64,000 nt of DNA from Sporothrix humicola (Eukaryota; Ascomycota; Sordariomycetes; Ophiostomatales; Ophiostomataceae). The position numbers and the translations under genes are program-made. The stretch is taken from NCBI GenBank assembly GCA_021396245.1, contig WNYE01000071.1:124001-188000 (forward strand), read 5' to 3'. The notes below the pieces were generated by a model. That model was not told the DNA's origin and ran no database searches. It worked only from the letters and a program-made list of their open reading frames with translations. Positions within the stretch are counted from its first letter, which is position 1. Every line of letters begins with the position of its first letter. Below are positions 24,201 to 36,740 of this stretch, piece by piece.

Positions 24201-24663
24201 TCTGCCGGCATGCCGGCAAATGGCGATCAACCTTGGCCCAAATCGGGACTGCCCGGTAAGCTGTCACTTGTAGATGAACCAATGTGTTCTGGTCATAATT
24301 TATTGTTTACAATGGCCCGGCTAACATTGTGGTATATCAGGTGTCGAACGTTCCAGTACACCAGCCAACATCTCTGCAACGCCTTTCGACTCTGCCGCTG
24401 GTAACTTCCCATACCCTTCGGGTGCAGCGTCGGTTCTCAACCCATCGACTCCGGCCGCCATGGTTGGCATGGACAACCCGCTCGGCGATGCTGTTTTCGC
24501 CGACGGGACAGACTGGACCAACAACGAGATGTGGTATCTCCCGGCAGGACCGGCCTTCTTCCAGAATATGGGCGACTCCAATGTCGCCATGACGGCAGAG
24601 GGTGTCAGTGTTGCGGGCATGGATCTGCTTGATTTCATGACCATGGACTCGCATGGATTTTGA
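21286..24663 (+). CDS. Zn2Cys6 fungal-specific transcription factor (Aro80-like)
   Basis: Nuclear DNA-binding regulator. Four exons: 21286-21953, 22050-22361, 22469-24255 and 24341-24663 (1,029 aa). The zinc cluster has six Cys at residues 64, 67, 74, 87, 90 and 97 (CX2CX6CX12CX2CX6C), with [14 protein letters not shown] between the two metal-binding halves and a basic RRKRK just after. This form of the cluster resembles Aro80-like regulators of aromatic amino-acid catabolism; that assignment is from memory of the motif and moderate only. A middle homology region fills exons 2-3 ([20 protein letters not shown] and the following helices). The last exon gives an acidic, hydrophobic tail ([14 protein letters not shown]) that looks like an activation domain. 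The ATG at 21286 follows GTGGCA. Linkers are Ser/Pro/Gly-rich. Confidence 0.92.
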
Positions 24664-26136
24664 TTATAGTTAATGGCGGTGCACAGTACGCTGGTGGTCA
24701 AAAAGTTTCAGTCTTCTTCGTCTATTTTTCTTTTCACGTTTCTCGCAGCGGTTTATCCATCCTCGTTCGCTTTCCTTCGATTTGTTGATTGGGTTTTATT
24801 GATCTTGTCTTTTTGTTAAAGATGCGGGATTCAACCCCTTCCGTGCAGTGCAGACAACAGCTCCAAGCCTTGGCCAAAAGTTCCCAATATTTAGCGTTCC
24901 AGAAAAAATAAGTAATATTATTACAATAGTGCCAGCATTGTGCAGCATCGTGAAGCATCGTGAACCATTTACCAGTTGGATTTGTCCTTGCTGTGTATCT
25001 ATCATCTAGGGTGTAATTACTTCATAAACGTGTGTTATATGGACGACTACTAACTGAAAAATGTACGGCATTGTACGGAGTACCGTACGCATTGTCGGTG
25101 GTTGTTGTATGTAGCGCTCTATGTGAGCATATTTATGCATATAAGAGCTCGGGCTTATGCCTCAAACATACAAACACGAGACAAAGACCCCATCTCTATT
25201 TGCTGCAATCCCGATCATGTTTCCTAATTTGATTTCTGGCAGGTTTTGAGTGATACGATGCTTCGTGCACGTATCCACGTACACACGCTCTTTCAATGTA
25301 TTGTTGGTTTTTTTCATGTTGTAGGTTTAGTCACTTCTTTCTTTTTTTTTTCTCTCCTCTCCGCCTCCGCTTAATAATTTTAGGGTTTTTTGTTTCTTCT
25401 TTCTCTTTCACCGTTTTCATCTTTTTCTCTGTTTTGATTTTTTTTTAAATGCATATTAAATTTTCGTTTTTCGTTTTCTTCGCTCATGTGTTTTTATATT
25501 GTTTATTTTTATTTCACCAAGAAAAAAATGTAAACTAGTCTAAAATCAAAACTATTCCTTTCACAAGGCAGTTAAACCCTAAAATCATATGTGTTCTTAC
25601 ATACGGAGTACTATTTGACAATTTAATGACTTCAGCAAACCCGGAGCACACGATCGGAGAAACACGCAATTAGTATTCAATGGGTATCGGTTGGCAAATA
25701 TTTGGCACTCACCCCCAACGGTGGGCTGTAACGGACGGGCATGTTTATATACAGAAAAAAAAAAGGAAGAAAGGAAATATCCAAGACAGATTCCGCGATT
25801 GGCAGCCAGACCCAACAACCCCGAATAGACCAGATCCGTCTGGGGCAGCTTGGACAAGAAGTTCTGAGGCGGGCAGGCAAGCTATGTCGACGTGTAGTTG
25901 CATTTAGGGATATAATAGGGATATAATAACATGGGGGACAAAGTAAAAACCAGTGCTATCATAACCGGCTGCGAATTGATTGGTGGGTAGTTGTACAAAG
26001 GAAAATAAACAAAAAGAGAGAGTATGGTATTGATATGGCAGGATATGTTTCTCATAACAAGAAAAAAAAAGCAGCAAATGCCGGGAGTTGGAGTTGCTCC
26101 AGATAGCCGGGTAGCATAGTTGAATCCGAAACACAT
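24664..26136. other. Intergenic, convergent 3' regions
   Basis: Lies between the 3' ends of the zinc-cluster gene (+) and the ADF-H gene (-). Very A/T-rich at 25,300-25,560 with T-runs. TACGGAGTA occurs at 25074-25082 and 25602-25610. A perfect 12-base inverted repeat, each arm holding one TTAGGG-like unit, lies at 25377-25388 and 25574-25585. No coding region seen. Confidence 0.55.
25074..25082 (+). repeat. Intergenic word TACGGAGTA
   Basis: One of six exact copies (either strand) of this 9-mer in the window; a second is 520 bases downstream at 25602-25610. It is followed directly by CCGTACG, giving a longer imperfect palindrome. Function unknown. Confidence 0.8.
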
Positions 26137-29100
26137 TTACTGACCGAAAGACGTGTGATTCTGATGGGCTTCTTGAAGGACTAGAGGAGACATATGGGTT
26201 AGAACAAAACTGCACGCACCCTGAACCGCATTTTATGCACGAGGAACATATTAAACTCACCTTGAAGAACATTAAGCTGACCGGCACGGTCTTCACACGC
26301 AACCTGAAGGCCAGAACCATCAACAAAGTCAAGACACACACTGTTGGGAAGCTCCTGCACCTCCATCTCCGGGACGTAAGGAACCCGGAAATCACTGAGG
26401 TGATAGCGCTTGATCCCACCTGCTGGCCTGTCACTTCCTGGTACACCGACCCCATTGCCCGTGCTGAGGATCAAAAAGCCCTGGGAGTCCAGGCACATTG
26501 TACGGCGCTTCCATAGCAGATTGTCGGGGAACTGAACATTGACATCGCCAACATATGAGATGATGTTGGACTGGGCCACTGGGCCACCCCGAGATGGCGG
26601 AATGACACTGAATGCCTCCTCTTCCTCGGCGACTGTTGGCGAGATGGTCGGGGTAGTTGTCTTCCGGCCCGTGCTAAGAGAGCTCGAAAGTCTGCGCATG
26701 AATCGCGAGGCACGGTTCTTGCCACCTGAACCAGTCTTCTTATGGCCAAGCTCACCGGCAGATGATCTGCTATCGTCACCGGAGCCACTCGTCTCCGTCA
26801 TCAGCGAAGGCGACAGAGGGGTAGTCAGAGGCGGCGTGCTCATATCCCGATCCTTGCTTGTCGAGCGGCGGCTGGAAATGCTAAGACGGCGTGCCAGGCC
26901 GTGTGTGGTATGCACCGACGGTGGCCGCGAGGGCGACTTCGATGGGGTAAGCAAAGAGGCTGGCGAAGCCAGGTTGTTGAGGTTTAGGTTGTCAGTCGAA
27001 GGAGAGCGTGATCCCATGACCGACCCACGTCGATCCTTGATAAAGTCCTTGACAATCGACAAAGATGATCTCCGGCGGGGGCGTGTGCCTTCCGAGTCGT
27101 CGGCAATTGTTGATCTGTCCTGGGACTGCGAGCGCCGCTTTTCTTTGGACATCCGGCGCTCCAAAATGCTCTCTTTCTTCCGTTCAGACTCAGTGGATGA
27201 GTCTGCTCCAGATAAACCCGACAGTGCTGTAAAAGCAGAAGAAAGCAGGGGTGTTGCCCTTTGGTGGTCGACCACGAGGGGCGATTGTTTGAGGTGCAGT
27301 TGGGTAGGTTCCTTCGGGTCGTAATGGGAGTCAGACATTTTTGGGAAACGCTGTGTGGGATCACGAATTATACGGGCCTTGACTTGGACCGACTCTGGGC
27401 GTCCTCTCGGAGGGTTTCCATTTTCAAACACCGAAAGCCGGCTTGCCATAGAGTCCGATCGGTCGCGTGACGAGAGCCTGGGCATCTCTGGGGTGGATTC
27501 CCGCGATGTTGGTGGCGACGGGGTTTTGTCTCTGGTGAGTGAAGTCGCCCGCTCAACAACGGAGGGTGACCGTGACGAGTCTCGGCCGTTGGGCTTACGA
27601 ACGGAGAAAAAGGTTGATGTTGGCCGCTCCGCGCGCGCAGGGGTATCTGCAACTGGCCCCGTCGTACCACTGGATAGCTTCTCGAGCGCCTTTATTCTCT
27701 GGGAGATGCTTGAACCAATGTTCGTTTTCTTGGCGGCCAGGTTAGACGAGTTCTGCTGAGCAATTTTCTGCAAAAAGGCTGCATTTGATGACACAGATCT
27801 AGAAGAATTCGCTGCGGACTCCCCTGGAACAAGTAGAGAGCCACGGACAGGGCTGGAAACAGTTCGACCAATGCGGCCAAAACCTTCGTCGCCGTTAATT
27901 CTCTGTTTTGAGGGACTCGTGGATGGAAATACCGGGGTGATGGGGGATTTTGAGACAGTCATGGGTTTGGCCTCCTGGACAGTTGCCGATTGCAGTTCTT
28001 CCATCAGCTCGTCATCGTCCGATAGATGGGCATCGGAACGGGCACCATCGTTCGCCTGGCTACCGCTCAGGTCAGTGCGGATCGGGTCCACCAACGCTCT
28101 CCTCCTTGCACGCTTTGTGTCCACGGATGCAGTTTCACTCGTCTCCAGTCCGATTGTCGACTGGCTATCTCTCGGTTCAGGTGCAGTGATGGTAGGGATT
28201 GCAACCTGGGGGACTAGAGTTTCATCCTCCAAGTCGGCAGTGAACTCAGACGTGGTTGAAGTGGTCGGGCGGCTCGAATCCGTGAATTCGGCTGTAGATT
28301 CCTGAGCAGGTGCTTCAGCGGAATCCTCGGCCGGAATGGACTCTTGGGTGGGCTCCACAATGGCTATATCGGTAACTGGTGTAGTATTTTCCGAGAGCGA
28401 TAGGGTTGTAGCGGACTCGCCATCATCTTCTGATTCCTTGATGCCCTCATGGGGCCTTGCCGCATTGCCATCATTCTGCTCGTCGCCATCTAGGTGACCT
28501 TGAGAAGGGACTGCGGACTCCTTGTCGCCTTCCTCAACATTGCCACTAACCTCAATGGTGGCCGCATCGGTGTCGGGGCTGGTCGGGTTATGTTGGGAAC
28601 CCGTGTCTGTCTCTGCCTTGAGGTCCTGTAGTGCTTGGACAGTCTCGTCAGTAGACTCTGAAAGCGACGAGGCTTTTGTCGAATCGCCAACTTCAGAAGA
28701 CAGGGCAAGGGGTGAGGCCGGGTGTGAGTCAGTTGTGTGTGTCTCGATGGAGATCTGATCCACGGCAGCAGACAACCCGACATCAATTGCAGAGTCACCA
28801 GAGCCGGCGTTTGGCTGGTCGTTGTTGAAATCCGGCCCGTCACTAGTGCCTGGACGATCGACAAAGCTACCGGTAAGAGAGACGCCTGTGGTAGGTGCAC
28901 TATCTAGGCCACCAGACTGGAGAGCGCTCATGCCACCCCCCTCACTGGGCGCTTCACTGACGTCGACAGTTGGAATGGGCAATGGCGGCTGAATAGTCAT
29001 TTTCTTTTTCTTCTCGCGCAGCTTCATGGCTTTCATAAGCCTGGCTTTTTCGGGTGTTATTGTGTTTTGTTTTGTTGCTGTTGCTGCCGCGGTTGTGGCA

Positions 29101-30366
29101 ACAGATTTTATAGAGATACCAGAGCTAGACGTGGGCCGGCCACCGCTGGTGTGTGGCCGTTTCACGTCCAGGGTCTCTGTGGGTTCTGCTGGGATTGGAA
29201 TGGATGTGGTGTCGGAGGTAGATGGGACAGTTGCGTCCACCTTTTCCTCTTCGTCAATCTGCTGTGTAGAAGTTTCTGAAGACTTGGGGTCACCTCTGCC
29301 CTTTCGGGAGCCTTTCGAAAAAAGTTTGAATCCAGCAGGGATGGCCGAGACTGGCCGGTAAGTGCCAGTACCCGCGGATGTGCGTGGCCGACCCGAGACA
29401 TCCAAAGAGGGCCGAGGGGCCAGCTTGACCTTTGGCTTCCCGTAGGTGTAGGACGAATAACTGTGCATTTCGGGGCGAGTGAGTTGCGATGACAAGCGAC
29501 GAGCGTCAAGGGACTTGGCTGGCGAGGACGGCCGTTCGATTCCCGTAAATGAGGGCGGGTCAGCGGTGCCGGCAAACTGAGACTCGTCGGGCAACTTGGC
29601 CAATTGTGAGTTTAAAGTGACCGGCGGTCCAGCTGACAACGACACGACCGATCCAGTCTCATCCTGAGTGCCCGTGCGGCCTTCTTCCTTCACAACCGAC
29701 TGCCGCTTTGTCGCTCGCTGTTCCTCCTCTTCCTCTTCTGCGATCTCCATCAGCCTTCGTCTCCGCAGGGAGCTTGTCGATGAAGAAGTAGAGCTGGACG
29801 CTGTGTGTAGGGAGCATGCTGCAGATAGCTTTGTGTCTTTTAATTCTTTCGCTTCGGCGATCGAGAATGTTGTGTTGTATGGTGCGAGGCGTTCGCAGAT
29901 GGCATTGAAGTGGACAGTGACACGCGCTGGAGCAAGAGAAACAACAGATTAGCAATTGTGTACCGATGGTGGCTTTTGAATGGACGGGAAGACATACCCT
30001 GCACCAGGCGGGAGCAATTTTCTGGGAGATATTTGAGAATGACGTTTCTTCGCCTGTATCTTAGGAAGCCATAGAGAGGGGAAGCTTCTTCGTACTGGGC
30101 AATGGCATTCCGGATTTCGACAATGCCGCCGCTGCCTCGTCCGAGCAGGCCAACCTCGTCGCGGCTTTCGTACTTCAAAAGAAACCTGCAGCGATGAAGA
30201 GACAGAGGTTAGTGGATAAAATACCTTTTCAGTGACTGGGTTATCACTGGTTGTTACCGTCCGACTGGGTTGACGGCGAGGGAGTTTCTTACCATCCTCC
30301 TGGCTCAGAGACCGCGGTCTCGTGAGCCTCTCTGAGGGCTACACTGTCAAGGCCGTTCAGCGACAT
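26137..30366 (-). CDS. ADF-H (cofilin/tropomyosin-type) actin-binding protein, large
   Basis: Large fungal protein with an N-terminal actin-depolymerising-factor homology domain. Four exons on the minus strand: 30366-30293, 30185-29998, 29926-26261 and 26180-26137 (1,323 aa). The ADF-H domain is residues 1 to about 145 (MSLNGLDSVALREAHETAV, then FLLKYESRDEVGLLGRGSGG, QYEEASPLYGFLRYRRR). Residues ~150-1,190 are Ser/Thr/Pro/Glu-rich, apparently disordered, with several basic patches. The last ~120 residues are conserved in character: FPDNLLWKRRTMCLDSQGF, GGIKRYHLSDFRVPYVPEME, CLDFVDGSGLQVACEDRAGQ, ending LQEAHQNHTSFGQ from the last small exon. These could fold as a PH-like module. Likely role: linking actin to the cortex or endocytic sites. 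No close named yeast counterpart is recognised. The start at 30366 begins the ADF-H fold; the long upstream leader carries no better ATG. Confidence 0.88.
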
Positions 30367-32884
30367 GGCTGCCAGTGCCGCGTTCGGCGACGACCACAGA
30401 AAGGATGTGTCGTGGACGATAAACAGACAGTACTCGCTGTGGCAATGGTGGTTGAGAAAACCAGAAAAGATCCCCACGGATGAACCGGGCCCGAGGATCG
30501 GTGCAGCGAGCTTGTTGGAGTATCAGCGAAGATGAAATTTGTGATCGCAAAGACGACCCTGAGGCAGAAAAGATGGCGGAAAAGAGAATCGAATTATGGT
30601 GCGTCTTTTGAGGAGAACGCGTCTGTCGCCAAGGGCGGAAACGGGAATGACTAGGGCCGCATACAGGCTCACATGTCCTGGAGGTCGAATAGAAGTCGTC
30701 TGGAAAGCGAGGAACGTAGAAAACAAAAGAAAGGATAAGGAACGATATTGTGCAAGACAACAAAAGGCTTCCCCAGGAAGTAAACACGGAGGAATGTGGG
30801 AAATTGGTGAGTGTAGAACCGGGTAGAAAAGCCCCAAAGCAAAGAAGGTGGTGCTTTCTTTCTATTATTTCATTAGCGAGACCTGGGTGCACCTCCAAGG
30901 ACAACACACGGACGCCACAGGTGCATTCCGAGAAAGAAAGAAAAACGTGCCGAGCGCTGATGGCAGGTCGCGCAAAACGATGGTTGATGTTCGAGTAGAC
31001 GGGATGAATGCAGAATGACACTTGGGCAAGAAGAGAAAGAAATCGATGTGGGATCGAACTCAATCAACGGTAAACCCAACAAAATAGGGGAGTCAGACAA
31101 AAAAAGCCAATGGAAAAGCCTGGGTTGGGCAAGCACGGAAGAGGTCGAATATTTTCGAGCGACGAGACAGTCCTGATCGAACCCCTGAACATTGCTTCTG
31201 GCGTGTCTGTCGCTCTTTCCTCTTTCCACCATGCCCGTTTTATTTTTATTATTTTATCTTTAATTTGGAGCAGCTCTTAGAGTGCTCCGCAGTTTCCCAC
31301 CTACGCAGTCATATATTGTTGTTTTTTCTCACGCACAGAGGACGCTCGTCAGGGGAAGGAGGAGGTGCCAGGTCCCTTTTGCCAGTGCTCAGCCATTTGT
31401 GGACTAGTCCAGCCACCGGCCCATCGTGGTTTCCCGTTTCAGACCCACCCAATTCTCAATGCGCGAATCTGTGTGCCCAACACGCACGTAAATCAATAAC
31501 ACTAAAGGCAAGATCGAAACTTTGTCCGGGCAGGAAACAGGCACGCCGTATCAGCGTTCCTTTTAACAAAAGTTTCAAAGTATTTGGATGGTCATTGTAG
31601 ATCATGGCCACGTACACGATTTTTTTTCCTTTCGAGAAGATCGGGACTTTTCGAAGAATTGTGGCCGTTGTCTGTCAACTTTCTTGGCACACAGACCATG
31701 GCTGCTAGCCTGCTCGTTCCCTTACCTCGACAGGTGAGCTAAAACCAGCCTGTGGTACAAGCGTGTGACCTTTACAAGGGTTTACTCAGGTTGACCAGAA
31801 CGAGATTGCAAGATGGCCGAAGCAAGGGGCAGCCTGCAGTGGAAGATGCCCCGACGAACCGGCAAGAAAGTGCATTTGCATCTGTCGTTCGCGCAACGAA
31901 CAGGATAAGATGGCACACGAGTTTGCAAGTACGGAGTACTTGTATTTGAATGAGCTCGGAGGTAGAAGGGGGATGAAGTGGTTGGGGCTTTTCTGTGTAC
32001 ACAGTATAAGTATGATGCAGGCGAGGGGCCATGATGGATGTGCCGTGCGGGCGATTAACTATCGCCAAACGGCGCACAAGTACGACGTATCACGGTGTGC
32101 GGATGTGGCAGTCCCTGTGCTCTTGCATGAAACGGTCTTTTTGGAGGTCTGTGATTTGCATGGGGATGCAGCGATAAACGCACCAATGCAACCTCACAGA
32201 CCTTTGGCCCGGGCATGCTCGCTTTCTTTCTTTCTGTCTTTCTTTTTTTCTGGTTCCCTCAGCCGCTTTGACCTCACGTTGGATGAGGGGCAGTATTTTT
32301 TAAGGATATCAACAGGTGTTACTGAGATACGCTTATTTGTGACACGCCTTACTGAGGACAGGTTCAGGGTGTACGATCTATCAAGATATCAAGGAATTGC
32401 GACACAGGAAAGCTGACCGACAAATGACAAGAGAACCCTTGACATGCCATTTCCATCAACCTGCGAGTATCGACCTAAGATATACTGTGTAGATGACCTG
32501 TTGCAAACAACACTACGACGTAGATGTCGTCTTATCCGTTAATATCCGATCACATATTTCGAAAAAAGGCATGAGAAAGTGGACACAGCCTTCTCTGTTT
32601 TAAATTAAATGATGTCTTTTTCTTTCTTATAAAAACAAACATGTGCGCGCAGAAGAATAAAGTCAAATCAGATACAGACATAAATCGACCATAATAACAG
32701 CATCCAAACATAGTGTGAGCGTCGTCTCTTCTGCACAAAACGCATTCTCGCACAGCCCCAGCCTTTGGGTTCTCGTCAATGATACTTGTGAAGTCAGAAA
32801 TAATAAATTTGACATGAATAAGGCCTGAACAGCCTGACATCGCGCAATACACGGTTCGGCTGGCTTAGCGGGCTGTAGCACATC
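30367..32884. other. Intergenic: ADF-H promoter and PP2C 3' region
   Basis: Upstream of the ADF-H gene (minus-strand C/T-rich, i.e. A/G-rich on +) and downstream of the PP2C gene. A 238-codon minus-strand frame (30347-31063) overlaps the ADF-H first exon out of frame and looks like leader sequence. Recurring words lie at 31930-31938 (TACGGAGTA), 32081-32089 and 32514-32522 (TACGACGTA). An A/T-rich part, 32,560-32,830, is the likely PP2C 3' untranslated region. Confidence 0.5.
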
Positions 32885-35294
32885 TCATGGCTTGACGTGA
32901 TCAGGTGTACCGAGATCGGCAGGGTGATTCTCCGTCGTAACAGCGGAACTTTCAGTGTTACTGGACAGGATAGAGCCCTCCGGAGTCGTATCGACCGACT
33001 CATCACTTGCAGACACCGGCTCTTCCTCGACCGAGCCTTCGATAGTGGTCGGCTTAAAGGCCTCATCGGTAGGGGGGGCGGTCGTAGAGTCGTGCCCGCG
33101 ACCGCTGTTGCTGGCAGATACACCAATGGCAGGCGTTCCACCCTCTGCAATTTTCTGCTTGATGTCGTTTACGATCTTGTCAGCCTCACTTGGCTTCATG
33201 CCTGATCCAACCTCGTCGCCCTCGACACCAATAAGCCCATCGTTATTGTTTTGGTTTTCGACTAAGGCCTCCTTGTCAAAGCGAACAACCATACAAGATA
33301 GGTTATCTGTGCTGAAGTGAGCCAGCGCGTGGTCGACAAGCATTTTTGCAGCCGCAACTGGGTCAGCGACATTGCGGATGAGGTTCACTGCATCTTGGTC
33401 GTTGCAAACATCCCAGAGCTAGAATAGTAGTTAGCATTTATACAAACTTCAGCTACGGGGCAGAAAAAATAAGCAAACGAAAATCACGTACCCCATCGCA
33501 TGCAATGATGACGAATTCGTCGAGGTCTGGTTGAATAACCGTCTCCGTCGTATAAGGGTGACCAGTCACAAGCTCCTTGATATAAGTGTCGCCGAGAGCA
33601 CGCGTGACAGCAAGAACACCATTCACACGATTGTTGAGGACCAAACCGCCGGCATTAGCGATGCGACGCCCCTCGTTCTCATCGCTGCCTTTGTGGTCAT
33701 ACGAAAGACGTAGAGCCTTCCCGGACCGACAAAGTATGATGCGTGCGTCGCCGACATTGGCTGTATAGAGAACACGCTGCCGGAGGGCATTGGGCTTTAG
33801 CTTGGCATGAGCAGTTTCCACATCCCCCGATGTACTGGGAGGCCCCTTCTTGTCATCGGCTTTGGGAGTCGCATCATCGTTAGCCTTTGCTGCGGCAGCC
33901 ATAGCAATTCCCTGGGAGCCAGTAGCAGACTGATTGCTGGGTACTCGATCTTCCCAGCGCAGAACAGCAACCGCGGCGGTGCAGCCGCTGTTTTTGAGGG
34001 GCAGCTTCTCAAGTTGTGCGTCGACAGATGTGAAGGTCTGGTCCAGTAACTCGGGTATGGGCGCGTTTGGGTTCTTGCGTATAATCTCTTCCAGGATCAG
34101 GTGAAGCTTCTTTCCACACCAGTCGGCTGCAAAGGTTCCAGCGTGGCCGTCAAAGATGGCAAAGTAGCCATTGTCTGTCTCTAGCGAGTCGCTGATAAGG
34201 TCTATACCACTGTTTCCAGCGCTGGAAACCGCAGCATCCTGCGCACTGCTGTCGGAGGACGACTTGAACGATTTGGTGCTATCTTTGTCCGTGGCCGTGG
34301 AGGCAGGGGCGGGCGTACGAAGGAAGTTATAGAGGAAGGCGTGGGTATCCTCCATTGTCCGCCGGCATTTTTTGTTTCTGTCCTCCCAGACACCGACACG
34401 GAACGTGGATCTCGGGCCCGGGAGGGACTCTCCTGCCGAATTGTTGTGCTGTCCTTGCGGAACAGCAAGGGCGGCATCCTGCTTTCCAAGCTTCTGGAGC
34501 GGAGTCTGGGTGGACGACGCTCCGTCACTACTTGACCGACCAGATTGAGAGAAGTTCAAAGTGTTCTTTGCAGATGCTAGGAGACTGCTGGCACGACTAC
34601 TTACGCCACTGCTCCGCCGCTTCTTAGGTTCTGCGGAGCTGCCGGAGGTCGGGGGGCTGTTACCAGCTCGCCTTTCAGGACTTGAAGCTTTTGCAGACTT
34701 CTCGCCAGTCGCAATCGGCATAGAAGGGGACGTCTTGGACGCATCGGGTTCGGGGGACGGTGATTTGTTGCTGTTTTTCCTGACACCACCGGCCGCAGCA
34801 GCAGGACTCGGGCCTGCACCATCACCGCTGCCGGTGTCATCGATTGCACTCTCTGGTTTCAGTGAGGCAGAGGAGCCTCCGCCGAACATCCTGTTGAGCA
34901 GTCCTCCCTGAGAAGAGAGGCTGCGACGCTTGTTGCCAGCCAGCTTGGTTGGGGGTTGGGAGTTTGTCGGAGGAAGGGGTGTCGAGAAGGGCTGCGCGCC
35001 TATTGTGCGTACGCCGAAAGTTTGTGTCAATGGAGACGAAGTTGCAAGGCCTATCGAGAAAGGAACGAAGGCACGAGAAGTTTCGACGAGCACGGGAGCG
35101 CCCGAAGTTGAAGTTGGGTTGCGCTGGAGGGATGAGAAGCGCCGATTGCGTTGAGTGTCAAGAGACAGAAAGTTGACAGCTGCCTGTGCATGTGCTAGTC
35201 GCGATCTGGGAGGATGGGCCGCTGGTTGCCTGAGGTACGGTGCTAAAGGGAACTGTAAACTTGCGAAGCCGGTTCGAATAATGGCCTTGAGTAT
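32885..35294 (-). CDS. PP2C-type Ser/Thr phosphatase, 5' end unresolved
   Basis: Mg/Mn-dependent protein phosphatase of the PPM family (yeast PTC genes). Exons read: 33418-32885 (3' end) and a large one ending at 33492 (intron GTACGT...TAG, phase 0). All PP2C signatures are present in order: [50 protein letters not shown]. About 230 residues of Ser/Pro-rich low-complexity sequence precede the catalytic domain, and a ~60-residue Ala/Lys/Asp-rich insertion splits it after [14 protein letters not shown]. The frame stays open upstream to 35309 with no ATG: the first in-frame ATG is at 34889 (MFGGGSS). The open stretch reads like real protein ([19 protein letters not shown]), so a small upstream exon is expected. 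A candidate start is ATG at 35421-35419, but I cannot settle the splice. The window end given, 35294, is the furthest frame-compatible acceptor region. Confidence 0.85.
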
Positions 35295-36662
35295 CTTTCC
35301 TGACCGTGATCAGGTATTGCGTGGATGCGAAAGAAACCTTGTTATGCCTGATGTTCGTTCAATCACAGACAGCGTTGCGTTTTTTGGGGGGGGTTCGAGT
35401 AATAATGACCAGCTTGGGCATTGTTACTAGCCTAGAGAAAACGCTTGTTTCGGCGGCAGTCCTGGAAGGTAGCGGGGACGGGCAAAGTGATGGGGAAATA
35501 AGGGGAGGGGGCACTTGTGACCTATTTGGTGGATGATGTAATACACTAACGGGGCGGAGGGAACGGATTGAAGGAACGAGGTCAGAATTAGGCGCCTGGG
35601 GCTGGTGAGACAAACCTCATGCGAATCAGAATTCTGGCTGGACAGTGACAGAAGAGGAAGGAACAATGATGCCCTTTCAGGGAGGCGGCCTGGACTGGAC
35701 TGACCAGAGCCACCAAGCCAAGCTTCACCATGCGGCACCTAGAACATGGGGAAATCGATGCTTTTTATTCGGAAGGCACTGAGGTTTGTAAGAGTATTAT
35801 CCCCCCCCGCACAACGCAGAAAAACTGTTAAGTTCAAACGCTTTGACTGCCGTAATACGGGTGCATCCTATGAGTTTTACGGGACCCACGAATTGCCCAA
35901 GTAATCTGCACATTATCAAATAGGCTGGCTTCCTTTTAACAGGCTCGTAATTGACGAATAGGGCGGGGAGTCAGTTGAAATACAAGAAAATTATACAACA
36001 GTAAATTCCCCCGTAGATTCTCCGCTGGTTTTCCCAGCGTGCATGTGCCTCCTTTCTTGTTCGAAGCCTAAAAGCCTTTGGAAGGAAACGGCGGACCGTA
36101 GCAGTGTAGATTCCAGCTTTGTATGGGGCGCAGTATTTTGACGCTGGCCTATGGAACCCCGACGAGTCCGGCTGGCGCACTATGTGCAAGTAGTAGATCG
36201 TGAGGAAGGCAAAAAGTGGTGCCTGTCTAAAATGGCTGGCTCCGCAAGATGGGCATCGCGGGAGAAGGGAACATTCATCAAGCTTGTCTCGACGAACTGG
36301 AACTGGAGAAAGGAGAGGAGAGAGAGAGAGAAAAGAAACCGCCCCAAAAACGTGGATCTTATTCTCAACAATGAGGATTTGCATAATGGAGTTGGCCTAC
36401 ACAATTGGGTCAACAATAAGGGTAAGTACATTAGAACGTGATTTCGTATATACGCTGCAGGGTTTGCTGGAATAAAACGACGGACGCACTCGGCTTCGGC
36501 AGTCCATAAAGATCATGCAACACAACAACTTTCAGACTAGAAAAACATACACCACACCTGTTCATCTTGGGGCTTGAGCCGACCTACAATCCATTGACCA
36601 AAAAAAGCCCGGAAAATGGTGCACGAAATTGCGAAGGCTCTCCTTCAAAGACCTCCTGCAAA
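35295..36662. other. Intergenic between PP2C promoter and Vps2 3' end
   Basis: Holds the PP2C promoter/leader (35,295-35,760), probably including its first small exon, and the 3' region of VPS2 near 36,400-36,662. Overlapping frames on both strands at 35,970-36,475 show no domain. G8 and C8 homopolymers lie at about 35,386 and 35,802. No RNA gene recognised. Confidence 0.5.
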
Positions 36663-36709
36663 TTACCGCCGAAGACTGTCCAAACGGGCTTGAAGATCAT
36701 CGTCGCCCG

Positions 36710-36740
<31 letters not shown>

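Noticed and set aside
25377..25585. Inverted 12-mer with TTAGGG-like units as telomere relic
   Set aside because: Only one telomere-like unit per arm, in A/T-rich DNA; an isolated 12-base inverted repeat is expected somewhere in 64 kb.
30347..31063. 238-codon minus-strand frame over the ADF-H first exon
   Set aside because: Out of frame with the ADF-H domain, no domain, Ser/Phe/Arg-rich composition of translated leader sequence.
36540..36640. Possible tRNA on the minus strand (GGCTCAAGCCC resembling a B box)
   Set aside because: No matching A box, acceptor stem or T-run; no tRNA or 5S rRNA elsewhere was recognised either.
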